A DNA stretch of 64,000 nucleotides from NCBI RefSeq assembly GCF_025150565.1, contig NZ_CP102283.1:1901423-1965422 (forward strand). The letters are read 5' to 3'. Below, piece by piece: positions 1 through 7,536 of the stretch (position 1 is its first letter; each line of letters opens with the position of its first letter). Origin of the DNA: Granulicatella adiacens ATCC 49175 (GTDB taxonomy: Bacteria > Bacillota > Bacilli > Lactobacillales > Aerococcaceae). Position numbers and translations under genes: made by a program. The notes under the pieces are model-generated. The model worked only from the letters and a program-made list of their open reading frames with translations, made no database searches and was not told the origin of the DNA.

Positions 1-198
1 AGAGATATCATATCAGTTTTTGGTGAAAAATCAAGATTTAGTATTATTTTGTAATGGTTCTTTAATGTTAGAATCTTCATTTTATCGTTTTTCTTCTCTA
101 TCCATTCTCATTTTCTCATCATTTCTTCACTTTTCTAGTTACATTTCTCTCAAAAAATGGTACTATTATTAAGAAAGACATATATAGGAGGAATGAAT

Positions 199-837
199 AT
201 GTTATTAAAATCTCTTGTAGTTCCAAAAAAGAATCTAACGGTTGTGAAGGAATCTTGTACGTTAGAAGAAGCCATTACGATTTTAGAAGAATCAGGATAT
301 CGTTGTGTACCTGTATTAGATGAAACAGAAACTTTCTTTAGAGGAAACATTTATAAAATGCACATTTATCGCCACAAAGCAAACGGCGGTGATATGAGCC
401 TTCCTGTTACACATCTCATTAAGAATTCTACGAAATTTATTAGTGTAGATAGTTCTTTCTTCAAAGTATTCTTTACCATCAAAGAATTACCTTATATTGC
501 TGTTTTAGATAAACAACAACGCTTCTATGGAATCTTGACACACAGCAGTCTCCTTGGCATGCTTCAAGAATCTTGGAACGTGAAAAATGGTTCTTATGTA
601 TTAACGATCATCTCTGGCGGTGAAAAAGGGGCTCTTGCAAATATCTCAAAAGTGATTAACAAATACGCTTCCATCGCAAATGTAATGACTATCGATACTG
701 AAAAAGATAAAAGCTTACGTCGTTTGTTGATTACATTACCAGCAGGTGTTTCAAAAGACACCCTTCAACAAATCGTCGATGGCCTCGAGAAAAAAGACTA
801 CTCAGTCGCTGAGGTGGAGGATTTGCAAAACAACTAG
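199..837 (+). CDS. CBS-domain / ACT-domain protein
   Basis: A 212-residue soluble protein. The first ~135 residues read as a pair of CBS motifs (GYRCVPVLDE, then LPYIAVLDKQQRFYGILTHS), and the last ~70 form an ACT-like fold starting SYVLTIISGGEKGALANISK. CBS pairs bind adenyl nucleotides; Firmicute proteins of this kind include cyclic-di-AMP binders (CbpA/CbpB), so a nucleotide-sensing role is likely but inferred. The reading frame is open from 157, but AGGAGG at 186-191 lies 7 nt before the ATG at 199 and only 1 nt before the ATG at 193, so 199 is chosen. It stands alone on the plus strand and ends at a shared terminator. Confidence 0.75.
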   Translation: MLLKSLVVPKKNLTVVKESCTLEEAITILEESGYRCVPVLDETETFFRGNIYKMHIYRHKANGGDMSLPVTHLIKNSTKFISVDSSFFKVFFTIKELPYIAVLDKQQRFYGILTHSSLLGMLQESWNVKNGSYVLTIISGGEKGALANISKVINKYASIANVMTIDTEKDKSLRRLLITLPAGVSKDTLQQIVDGLEKKDYSVAEVEDLQNN

Positions 838-1080
838 GATACGAGACATCGCGCTCAGAAATGGAACGTTGGACCGGAACGCCGGAAGGGACTCGGAATG
901 AGTAGTGCGGACGTTTCGGGAAACGCACGCCATTTCTGCGATGGCAAGTTCAACTACAGGATGTGAGCAAAAGCGTTCAGAGACGATGACGGTTCTCGCT
1001 TTGCCGTAAGCGACTTGTAAAGTCGTGCGGACAAAGCGAGAAAGGCTTGAGTCTCTGCTTTTGCGAACTCAACTTCACTA
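838..1080. repeat. Tandem pair of structured intergenic repeats
   Basis: Two units of ~115 nt follow each other (about 853-960 and 966-1080). Each has a long outer stem: CAGAAATGG pairs with CCATTTCTG in the first, GCAAAAGC and CAGAGAC pair with GTCTCTGCTTTTGC in the second. Inner hairpins follow, such as TTCTCGCTTTG with CAAAGCGAGAA. Shared words are GCGYTCAGA, AGTNGTGCGGAC and GCRARYTCAAC. The stems differ in sequence but keep pairing. No ORF of note lies here. I do not recognise the family. Confidence 0.6.
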
Positions 1081-1092
1081 ATTACATCTACA

Positions 1093-1138
1093 AAAAACCA
1101 GCACACCAGCTCTCAAAGCTAGTGTGCTCTTCTTTTTT
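1093..1138. terminator. Bidirectional rho-independent terminator
   Basis: Arms AGCACACCAGCT (1100-1111) and AGCTAGTGTGCT (1117-1128) form a 12-bp stem with one mismatch and a 5-nt loop. A T-rich tract follows on each strand. It ends the CBS gene on the plus strand and the nine-gene PTS operon on the minus strand. Confidence 0.85.
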
Positions 1139-1139
1139 A

Positions 1140-2036
1140 TTATCGAATTACTGAGCGTGCCATACGAGCTACCGTATGACGAACCCCTCGAATTGCAACC
1201 GACATTGCGTAAATATTTTCTACAGTTGCTAAACCACCGTATCCGGCATCGCCAATATGTTGAATATCCACGCCAGCTACCTTATTACGGATAGCGATTT
1301 GTTCGATTACTTCCTTACTAGACCCTTCTTGGCTTGTTCCAATCGCAGATAATACAAGTGCATCATTCGCATGAGCCACTTTAACGATAGCCACTAGTTC
1401 TTCATCCGTGAATCCGGGTACAGTACCGACCGCTGGCACTAATAGAATATCCGCTCCTGCTTGAATAAATCTCTTCGCAATCTCTTCATTCATAACGGGT
1501 TCCTTTGAGCCAGCTCCATGCATCTTTCCAGCAATCACCATTCCTGTAAAATGGGATTTTGCCATCGAAATACATTTTTCGATAGCTTCATTCGTCACCC
1601 CTGTACCAGGATTTCCAGTTAAACAAATAAAATCTAAACCGAGTTTTTCAGCTCTAGATACTGTTTCAGCTGTACATTTTCTTCCGGGGGCAATTTCAAT
1701 TCTGGACTCTAACATTTCGGCATGCTCGTCCACTGGTTCCAAATTAGCACCAATCGGCAAGCCACTGAGCTCTTTAACCCGTTGCACTGGATTTTCACTT
1801 TCTTCTGCTCCGAAAATCAGTGGATCGAAACAATCAAATCCATTTAATAAGACCATATCCGCTCCAAATGCTTTTGCAATTTCTGCGTTGGATAATTCAT
1901 TCAAAAACGTCGGTCTCACACAAACCGTTTCACAGCAGACCGTTCTACCTTCTGCTGCTTCAATCGCTTTTTTCAGTGCGTTTCCTCTCATTTTTTTAAA
2001 GTCACTCGCAACACAATTCAGCATTCTTTTACCCAT
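1140..2036 (-). CDS. TIM-barrel protein of the DUF7916 / PEP-mutase-like type
   Basis: 298 residues, no membrane segment. Repeated beta-alpha units are visible: FGADMVLLNGFDCFDP, GLDFICLTGNPGTGVT, AGADILLVPAVGTVPGF and VAGVDIQHIGDAGYGG, the phosphate-binding-like glycine loops expected of a TIM barrel. Similar proteins sit beside cellobiose/lactose PTS genes in Firmicutes and are sometimes misnamed haloacid dehalogenases; no enzymatic activity is established to my knowledge. It is the last gene of the operon, 11 nt after cutC, with a strong GGAGG before ATG 2036. A role on the phosphosugar product is inference. Confidence 0.6.
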   Translation of the reverse strand: MGKRMLNCVASDFKKMRGNALKKAIEAAEGRTVCCETVCVRPTFLNELSNAEIAKAFGADMVLLNGFDCFDPLIFGAEESENPVQRVKELSGLPIGANLEPVDEHAEMLESRIEIAPGRKCTAETVSRAEKLGLDFICLTGNPGTGVTNEAIEKCISMAKSHFTGMVIAGKMHGAGSKEPVMNEEIAKRFIQAGADILLVPAVGTVPGFTDEELVAIVKVAHANDALVLSAIGTSQEGSSKEVIEQIAIRNKVAGVDIQHIGDAGYGGLATVENIYAMSVAIRGVRHTVARMARSVIR

Positions 2037-2047
2037 TTTAACTCCTC

Positions 2048-2785
2048 CTAACGATTAATAAGTGCCATTACTGTTTTTAATAAAAGTTCATTCGTTTGTT
2101 CGTAGTCTCCACCTTCGTGATAGGCATAACTCATTCCATGATTTTTTGTCGTTGGATCAATCTTCCACATTTTAAAACTACCGTGTATTTGATGAATTCC
2201 TGTTTCTTGGATTAAATATTGAATATTCTCTTTAGTCACACCACCCCCACAAAGGAGCTGTATTTTTTCACCATATTTTTCTTGCAATTTCTTTAGTAAA
2301 GGGATGCCTTCTTCAATTTTAGCTTGTTGTCCTCCTGTTAAAATTCGGGTACAGCCTAATTGAATTAATCCCTCAATGGCTTCATATACATCAGGAACAA
2401 TATCAAAAGCTTTATGAAATACACTTTCTGCATGAAATTGCTGACATAGAGCAATCATTTGTTTTGTACGATTCCAGTCGATCGTTTTATCTTCTTTCAA
2501 AAATCCAAAAGCAAGTCCGCTAGCACCGGCTTCTAATAATAACTTTGCATCCAACATCATACTTTCAAATTCTCCCTGAGAGTAACAAAAACCTGCTCCG
2601 CGCGGGCGAATCATACAGATGATAGGGAGTGTCACTCCATTTTCAATGGCTGTTTTCAATGTTCCTAAACTTGGAGTTAATCCTCCTAGAAACAACGCAC
2701 TATTTAATTCAATGCGGTGAGCTCCTTCTTTTTGGGCAATGAGGCAGTCTTCAATACTTCCCGCACATACTTCTACAATGGTCAT
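2048..2785 (-). CDS. cutC: CutC family protein
   Basis: 245 residues, opening MTIVEVCAGSIEDCLIAQKEG and containing GGLTPSLGTLK, CMIRPRGAGFCYS and ILTGGQQAK, the usual signatures of the CutC TIM-barrel family. CutC was named for copper homeostasis in E. coli, but that role is disputed and in many Firmicutes it sits with sugar genes, as here. The frame is open to 2872, but ATG 2785 overlaps the upstream stop by 4 bp (ATGA), which fixes the start and implies translational coupling to the M20 dipeptidase. The physiological substrate is unknown. Confidence 0.85.
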   Translation of the reverse strand: MTIVEVCAGSIEDCLIAQKEGAHRIELNSALFLGGLTPSLGTLKTAIENGVTLPIICMIRPRGAGFCYSQGEFESMMLDAKLLLEAGASGLAFGFLKEDKTIDWNRTKQMIALCQQFHAESVFHKAFDIVPDVYEAIEGLIQLGCTRILTGGQQAKIEEGIPLLKKLQEKYGEKIQLLCGGGVTKENIQYLIQETGIHQIHGSFKMWKIDPTTKNHGMSYAYHEGGDYEQTNELLLKTVMALINR

Positions 2786-3918
2786 TTCATACCTTCTTTC
2801 ATATTCGATAACGCTAAGAGTGCCAGTCCGTAAATAATCGTATCTGTTTCTAAGTCTTTGACCCCTATCCATTCATTTGGAAGATGCGCGATATCTCTTT
2901 GACCTGGGAAGCTTGGCCCATACGCAATAATATTTGGAATTATTTTTGCATACGTACCCCCTGTGGTCGTGACAGGAATGCTATCGCTTTTAGTAACGTC
3001 AGTATATACCTGCTGAAGCGCTTGGACATACTTAGAACTTTTATCATATAGCACTGGAGCCCAATGGGAAATGACCTCTAATGTCGCCTTTTCTGGCAGT
3101 TGTGCAGTGATTTGGTTTAATAAATCCGATTTTGTACAACTGGCAGGATAACACATCGTCCATTCAACATAATGCTGATTTTCTTCTATCCCAAAGGTTT
3201 CTCCCCTTAGTTGCATCATCCCAAAGTCTTCATCATGATAGGCAATTCCAAGCTCTTCGCCACGGTGATTTGTATGCAATAATTTACAATTTGCAAAATC
3301 ATACAAATCTGCCACCATTGATTCTGGCACAGATACTCTTACTTTTAATCTTCCACGTTCCCCGTATACAACGGGCCATTTACAATCTGGCGTCCACCCA
3401 AACGTCGGCGGAATTTCTTTAGTGAGATAGTGCTTCACACATCCAAATCCGGTCTCTTCGTTCGTCCCAAACACGATTCGCACGGGACGGTCAAAGGTCA
3501 CTCCATTTTCCTTCAACACATATAGAGCATATAAATTCGATAAAATGGGCCCTTTGTTATCTAAAGTTCCTCTTCCAAATAATTTCCCCTCTCGAAGAGT
3601 TAAACTAAGTGGCGGAGAATTCCATCCTTCCCCAAGAGGCATGACATCCACATGACCAAAAACCCCATAATAAGCACCATCTGCACGATTTTCTCCATAT
3701 TCGGCATACCCAATTTTATCATCGATATTTTTAGTGTGAAACCCTAATTCTGTTGCAATTTTTAAAACTTCTTCTAGCGCTTGTTTAGGTCCTCTTCCAA
3801 ATGGGGCATCGGGTTCCTCTTTTCCTCGAATACTAGGAATCGCCACCATTCGTCTTAAGCCATCAAAAAGCATTGGTTGTACTTCTTTTAGTCGATTAAT
3901 CCACTCTTCTCGATTCAT
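2782..3918 (-). CDS. M20/Sapep-type metal-dependent dipeptidase (PepV-like)
   Basis: 378 residues. The di-metal site of the M20 family is complete in the first half: GHVDVMP (His89, Asp91), GRGTLDNKGP (Asp120), GTNEETGFG (Glu154-Glu155) and WTPDCKWPVVYGE (Asp178), with a late His in DIAHLPNEW. PepV relatives usually have ~470 residues, so the lid domain is shortened. Expected reaction: removal of amino acids from dipeptides in the cytoplasm. It overlaps both neighbours by 4 bp (ATGA). Next to a glycosylasparaginase it may trim glycopeptides to glyco-asparagine; this is inference from the context. Confidence 0.85.
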   Translation of the reverse strand: MNREEWINRLKEVQPMLFDGLRRMVAIPSIRGKEEPDAPFGRGPKQALEEVLKIATELGFHTKNIDDKIGYAEYGENRADGAYYGVFGHVDVMPLGEGWNSPPLSLTLREGKLFGRGTLDNKGPILSNLYALYVLKENGVTFDRPVRIVFGTNEETGFGCVKHYLTKEIPPTFGWTPDCKWPVVYGERGRLKVRVSVPESMVADLYDFANCKLLHTNHRGEELGIAYHDEDFGMMQLRGETFGIEENQHYVEWTMCYPASCTKSDLLNQITAQLPEKATLEVISHWAPVLYDKSSKYVQALQQVYTDVTKSDSIPVTTTGGTYAKIIPNIIAYGPSFPGQRDIAHLPNEWIGVKDLETDTIIYGLALLALSNMKEGMK

Positions 3919-4877
3919 TCTTTAACCTCCAAAGGCTTCATTCTTTCTTCTAAATACGATTCCAACCATTCTTTAGACGCTAACTCATGAGACATTGTGC
4001 CGTCTGGTTGTGGATGTACTCGGAATACCGTTGGTGCTAATGATTTGGTAGCTACAACGAATGAAAAATTATCTATATTCGTCGCTGCACCAAAATCTCC
4101 ATTTCGATTCATCGCAACCACTGAAATATCCCCTGCTTCTCCTCTCGTTCTCTTTAGCCGATCATCCAACTCTTTCACCGCTTTTTCACACGCTTTTTGA
4201 GGAGAGAGTCCTTCTTTCATTAATCGGACGATTTCGTAAGAAATAACTCCCTTCATCAAATCCTCCCCTAGTCCAGTCGCCGTTGCACCGCCGATGGTAC
4301 TATCGACATAAAGTCCTGAGCCAATGAACGCAGAATCGCCCACTCGACCAGGTTTCTTCATAAAAAGTCCGCTAGTGGACGTTCCAGCAACCATATCTCC
4401 ATGCGTATCTAACGCTACCATCCCTACAGTATCATGGCCTGCATATGGAGAAAGTTGCTCTTGCTCTAGATCCTTTAAGCGATTATGATAATGAATTTTG
4501 GCCCGGTCCGTCAACATCTCTTTTTCTTCAAAATGACGGCTTCTAGCAAATTCTTGTGCTCCCTGTCCTACGAGTACATTATTCACTTTATAATGGCTGA
4601 GTTCTCTTGCAATCGAAATTGGATTGGCAAAGTTTTTAATCGCACATACTGCTCCAAAATCAAAACGACTTCCATCTAAATAAGCGGCATCCAGTTCCAC
4701 TTCCATTTTTTCGTTTGGAAGACCACCATATCCTACAGATTTAAAATAAGGAAAATCTTCTACTTCTTTAATCGCTCCTTCAATGGCGTCCCCGGCAATT
4801 CCTTCCTGAGATAGAATAGGGGTTACTTTTTGAATTCCTTCTAGTGCCATTCTCCATGTTGCAATCATTCCCCACAT
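3915..4877 (-). CDS. N4-(beta-N-acetylglucosaminyl)-L-asparaginase (glycosylasparaginase family)
   Basis: 320-residue Ntn-hydrolase. The autocatalytic cleavage site is visible as AGHDTVGMVALD, making Thr150 the expected nucleophile of the beta subunit, and GDSAFIGSGLYVD and TIGGATATGLGED match the substrate-binding stretch of glycosylasparaginases. The family hydrolyses the GlcNAc-Asn bond of N-linked glycans to aspartate and an aminosugar. There is no signal peptide, so it acts inside the cell on an imported substrate. GAGGTG lies 7 nt before ATG 4877. Placed between PTS genes and a dipeptidase, the substrate is probably a phosphorylated glyco-asparagine, though plain isoaspartyl peptides cannot be excluded. 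Confidence 0.85.
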   Translation of the reverse strand: MWGMIATWRMALEGIQKVTPILSQEGIAGDAIEGAIKEVEDFPYFKSVGYGGLPNEKMEVELDAAYLDGSRFDFGAVCAIKNFANPISIARELSHYKVNNVLVGQGAQEFARSRHFEEKEMLTDRAKIHYHNRLKDLEQEQLSPYAGHDTVGMVALDTHGDMVAGTSTSGLFMKKPGRVGDSAFIGSGLYVDSTIGGATATGLGEDLMKGVISYEIVRLMKEGLSPQKACEKAVKELDDRLKRTRGEAGDISVVAMNRNGDFGAATNIDNFSFVVATKSLAPTVFRVHPQPDGTMSHELASKEWLESYLEERMKPLEVKE

Positions 4878-4892
4878 GACTCTTCACCTCTT

Positions 4893-5396
4893 TTATTGAA
4901 ATTGTTGCATCCGCGCTTCTTTTTCGCCGCTAATAATCGCAATGGCCCCACTTAAAGCTTCGCGCAACCCTACTGCTCCTTTTTTAGGCATTTCTAACAT
5001 AATGATTTTATCTTTAAAATTCGCAATCGTTTCTTCATTTTCTTTTGAACAAATCACATAGGGTTTACAATCCGTTTGTTCTTGTACGGCTAATGCAATT
5101 TCCGCAGCCATTTGAGCATACGTATCATAATTAAAGCACGGGCCTGCAAATAGTACCTCTGCTTTCGTTTTCAAAATAAGATTATGAATCTTATGGATGA
5201 CCTCTTCTTTATGCGCTTGAAAATAGTCAGGCCCACAATAAATCGTCGCTAGCGCACTTAATCCTGCTTTTGTAAATTCATCCTTGAACATTAAAAAGGA
5301 GCCGATTCCTCCCTTTTCTAATCCTAGTTCCGTATCTGCGCGTTCCTTTCCACCATATCCTGCTTGAATTTGATCAAAAAGTAATAACACTCGCAT
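4893..5396 (-). CDS. Small protein resembling glycine/sarcosine reductase component B (GrdB-like)
   Basis: 167 residues. MRVLLLFDQIQAGYGGKERA, then GPCFNYDTYAQMAAEIA, resemble the Rossmann-like N-terminal part of GrdB proteins, but the protein is much shorter (GrdB is over 400 residues) and no in-frame TGA selenocysteine codon is present. The frame is open to 5429; GAGGGTG just upstream of ATG 5396 sets the start. It lies between EIIC and the asparaginase in the operon. Reductase activity is unlikely in this short form; I cannot assign a function. Confidence 0.55.
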   Translation of the reverse strand: MRVLLLFDQIQAGYGGKERADTELGLEKGGIGSFLMFKDEFTKAGLSALATIYCGPDYFQAHKEEVIHKIHNLILKTKAEVLFAGPCFNYDTYAQMAAEIALAVQEQTDCKPYVICSKENEETIANFKDKIIMLEMPKKGAVGLREALSGAIAIISGEKEARMQQFQ

Positions 5397-5487
5397 ACTC
5401 TCACCCTCTCTATGAAAAAGAGTGGCCATGCCGTTCCCCGCATACCACCCTCTTCATTATGAAATTAATGACTTTTCTTCTTAAAGA

Positions 5488-6843
5488 TTACAAATCATCA
5501 AAAGATAAGTCGTTTAAGTCAACATCATCTAGCTCATCGCCTTTTAACATACCTGCATTTTCTTCTTCGTGTAAGTATTGTTTATCTAATGCTTTAAAGA
5601 ATGGATAGTAGATTAAGCATCCGATAATAATTAATCCAATTTGGAAGAATCCCGCTACAATGCTACCGGTTGATAACCAACCTGAGAAGAAGAATGGAGT
5701 TGTCCAAGGAAGAGATGCCCCCGTCGTATAAGGAATGATTCCCCATAAGGTCGCAAGTGTTGATAATCCAATATTTACTAAAGGTGTTAATATGAATGGA
5801 ATTGCAATAATTGGGTTTAATACAACAGGCAAACCAAATGTAACCATTTCATTAATTCCAAAGATACCAGGAATGATGGCTAATCGACCTAGTTTCTTCA
5901 TTCGTTCTGATTTAGCAAGGAAGACCATAAGGAATACTAGTGATAAAGTACTACCTCCACCACCAAAGTTTCCAAAGAAGTCCCCAAATGGACCTGTAAA
6001 GATATTTGGTAATGGAAGTCCTGCTTTGAACGCTTCTAAGTTTTCTGTTGTTAAAGCTAAGTGAATTGGATTAAATACCGTATTCGTTACGGCAGGTCCA
6101 TTAATACCAAAGAACCAGAACAATGTAGATAGGAACTGATAGATTGGTTCAAAGAAGATATTTCTACCAAACCCTAATAATGGTGCTTGTAAAATCTTGT
6201 AAATGAATGTATGTGCATATTGATACTCTGTTAATGAGAATAATAAGTACACTGCAAAGAAGAAGAACATTGCAAACATACTTGGGATCAATGCTGCAAA
6301 TGATTGATAAACTGCTGGTGGTACCCCATCTGGTAATTTAATGACCCAACCGCGTTTTTGAACAAAGACGAAAATGCGAACTGAAACAATCGCTGTAATC
6401 ATTGCTAAGAACATCCCTGCAGATCCTAAATGTCCTAGAGAGAATCCATTAAACACTTTGTTGGTAGTTGCATTCACAAAATCGGGATGAACTTTAGGTG
6501 TCATAATTAAGAAGCAGACTAGGGATAATGCTCCCCCTGCAATCGGATCACTTTCTAATTGCTTCGCATAAGCATACCCAATACCAACAGCACCTAGTAC
6601 AGCAAGAATACTAAATGTTGAATCAATCACCGCATCCATTGATTTTTCCCAGCCTTGTCCAAAGAATTGGGCTATAAATTCGCTGTATCCAGGAACAGGG
6701 AAATTTGCAATCACTAAGAAAATAGATGCCACAATAATTAATGGTGTTGCTACTAAGAAACCGTCACGAATAGCTACGAGCACTTTGTTCGTACTAAGTT
6801 TTTCAGCAACTCTACCCATTACTTTTTCTAACTTAGAAAACAT
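5488..6843 (-). CDS. PTS transporter subunit EIIC, cellobiose/lactose family
   Basis: 451-residue integral membrane protein, about ten hydrophobic segments. It starts MFSKLEKVMGRVAEKLSTNKVLVAIRDGF, typical of CelB-type EIIC, and carries the conserved PIHLALTTEN and GFGRNIFFEP stretches. It forms the sugar channel working with the EIIB and EIIA encoded just upstream. AGGAGG lies 8 nt before ATG 6843. The family takes beta-glucosides, lactose, chitobiose and similar beta-linked sugars; the enzymes in the same operon suggest a GlcNAc-containing glycoconjugate. Confidence 0.92.
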   Translation of the reverse strand: MFSKLEKVMGRVAEKLSTNKVLVAIRDGFLVATPLIIVASIFLVIANFPVPGYSEFIAQFFGQGWEKSMDAVIDSTFSILAVLGAVGIGYAYAKQLESDPIAGGALSLVCFLIMTPKVHPDFVNATTNKVFNGFSLGHLGSAGMFLAMITAIVSVRIFVFVQKRGWVIKLPDGVPPAVYQSFAALIPSMFAMFFFFAVYLLFSLTEYQYAHTFIYKILQAPLLGFGRNIFFEPIYQFLSTLFWFFGINGPAVTNTVFNPIHLALTTENLEAFKAGLPLPNIFTGPFGDFFGNFGGGGSTLSLVFLMVFLAKSERMKKLGRLAIIPGIFGINEMVTFGLPVVLNPIIAIPFILTPLVNIGLSTLATLWGIIPYTTGASLPWTTPFFFSGWLSTGSIVAGFFQIGLIIIGCLIYYPFFKALDKQYLHEEENAGMLKGDELDDVDLNDLSFDDL

Positions 6844-6855
6844 GTCACTGACCTC

Positions 6856-7176
6856 CTATTTTTTTGATTTCAATAATTGTATAGCTCTTTTTAAAATACG
6901 TTCTCCATCGACATTCCCGTAATCTTCCAAATTGATAACATCTACTGGAACGCCTTTTGGTTCATATTTATCCCGTACCACATTAAATTTAAATTTCACT
7001 TGCGGCCCTAATAAAATAACATCTGGATGATATTGTTCATAAATAGCATCTAGTTTTGGATCTGGAAACGCTTTTATTTCTAACGGCAAATTATGCTTAT
7101 CTGCAACTTCTTGCATTTTACTTGCCACTAAACTTGTGGACATTCCCGCATTACAAAATAAATAAATCCTTTTCAT
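6856..7176 (-). CDS. PTS EIIB subunit, cellobiose type
   Basis: 106 residues, opening KRIYLFCNAGMSTSLVASKM, with Cys8 in the phosphocysteine loop C-NAGMSTS of lactose/cellobiose-class EIIB. It accepts phosphate from EIIA and passes it to the sugar carried by EIIC. AGGAGG precedes ATG 7176 by 8 nt; the EIIC start follows 12 nt after its stop. Cytoplasmic, part of the same transcript as the EIIA and EIIC genes. Confidence 0.95.
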   Translation of the reverse strand: MKRIYLFCNAGMSTSLVASKMQEVADKHNLPLEIKAFPDPKLDAIYEQYHPDVILLGPQVKFKFNVVRDKYEPKGVPVDVINLEDYGNVDGERILKRAIQLLKSKK

Positions 7177-7200
7177 CTCTATTTCCTCCTTTCTTTTCTA

Positions 7201-7518
7201 TTATTTGATAGCTTCTAAACGTTCATATAGCGCAATAATTTCTTCTGCGGTAATCTTTAGAAATTCTGCACTCATTAATTGATCCTCTGCATGGACCAAT
7301 AGCAATGATAATGTCACTGGATCTCCAGAAGTTTCCTGTTGTAAAAGACCAAAATGCGCTTCATGGCCTTCCACTTGAAAATTGGAACCTTCTTCAATAC
7401 AATTTCTAGCTTTATCAAAGTTTCCTAATTTAGCCTCTTGGATAGCTTCCATAAAACTGGATTTTGCAGCCCCCAAGGCACTAATCATCTTGAAACAGAC
7501 TAATTCGATACCTTCCAT
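7201..7518 (-). CDS. PTS EIIA subunit, lactose/cellobiose type
   Basis: 105 residues, all helical in appearance. The phosphorylated histidine is His76 in SLLLVHAEDQLMSAE, the family signature. These EIIA proteins are trimeric three-helix bundles that carry phosphate from HPr to EIIB. Start ATG 7518 has GGAGG 7 nt upstream, and the gene follows the regulator by 18 nt. The separate EIIA, EIIB, EIIC arrangement is normal for this PTS class. Confidence 0.95.
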   Translation of the reverse strand: MEGIELVCFKMISALGAAKSSFMEAIQEAKLGNFDKARNCIEEGSNFQVEGHEAHFGLLQQETSGDPVTLSLLLVHAEDQLMSAEFLKITAEEIIALYERLEAIK

Positions 7519-7536
7519 GCTTATTCCTCCTTCTTT

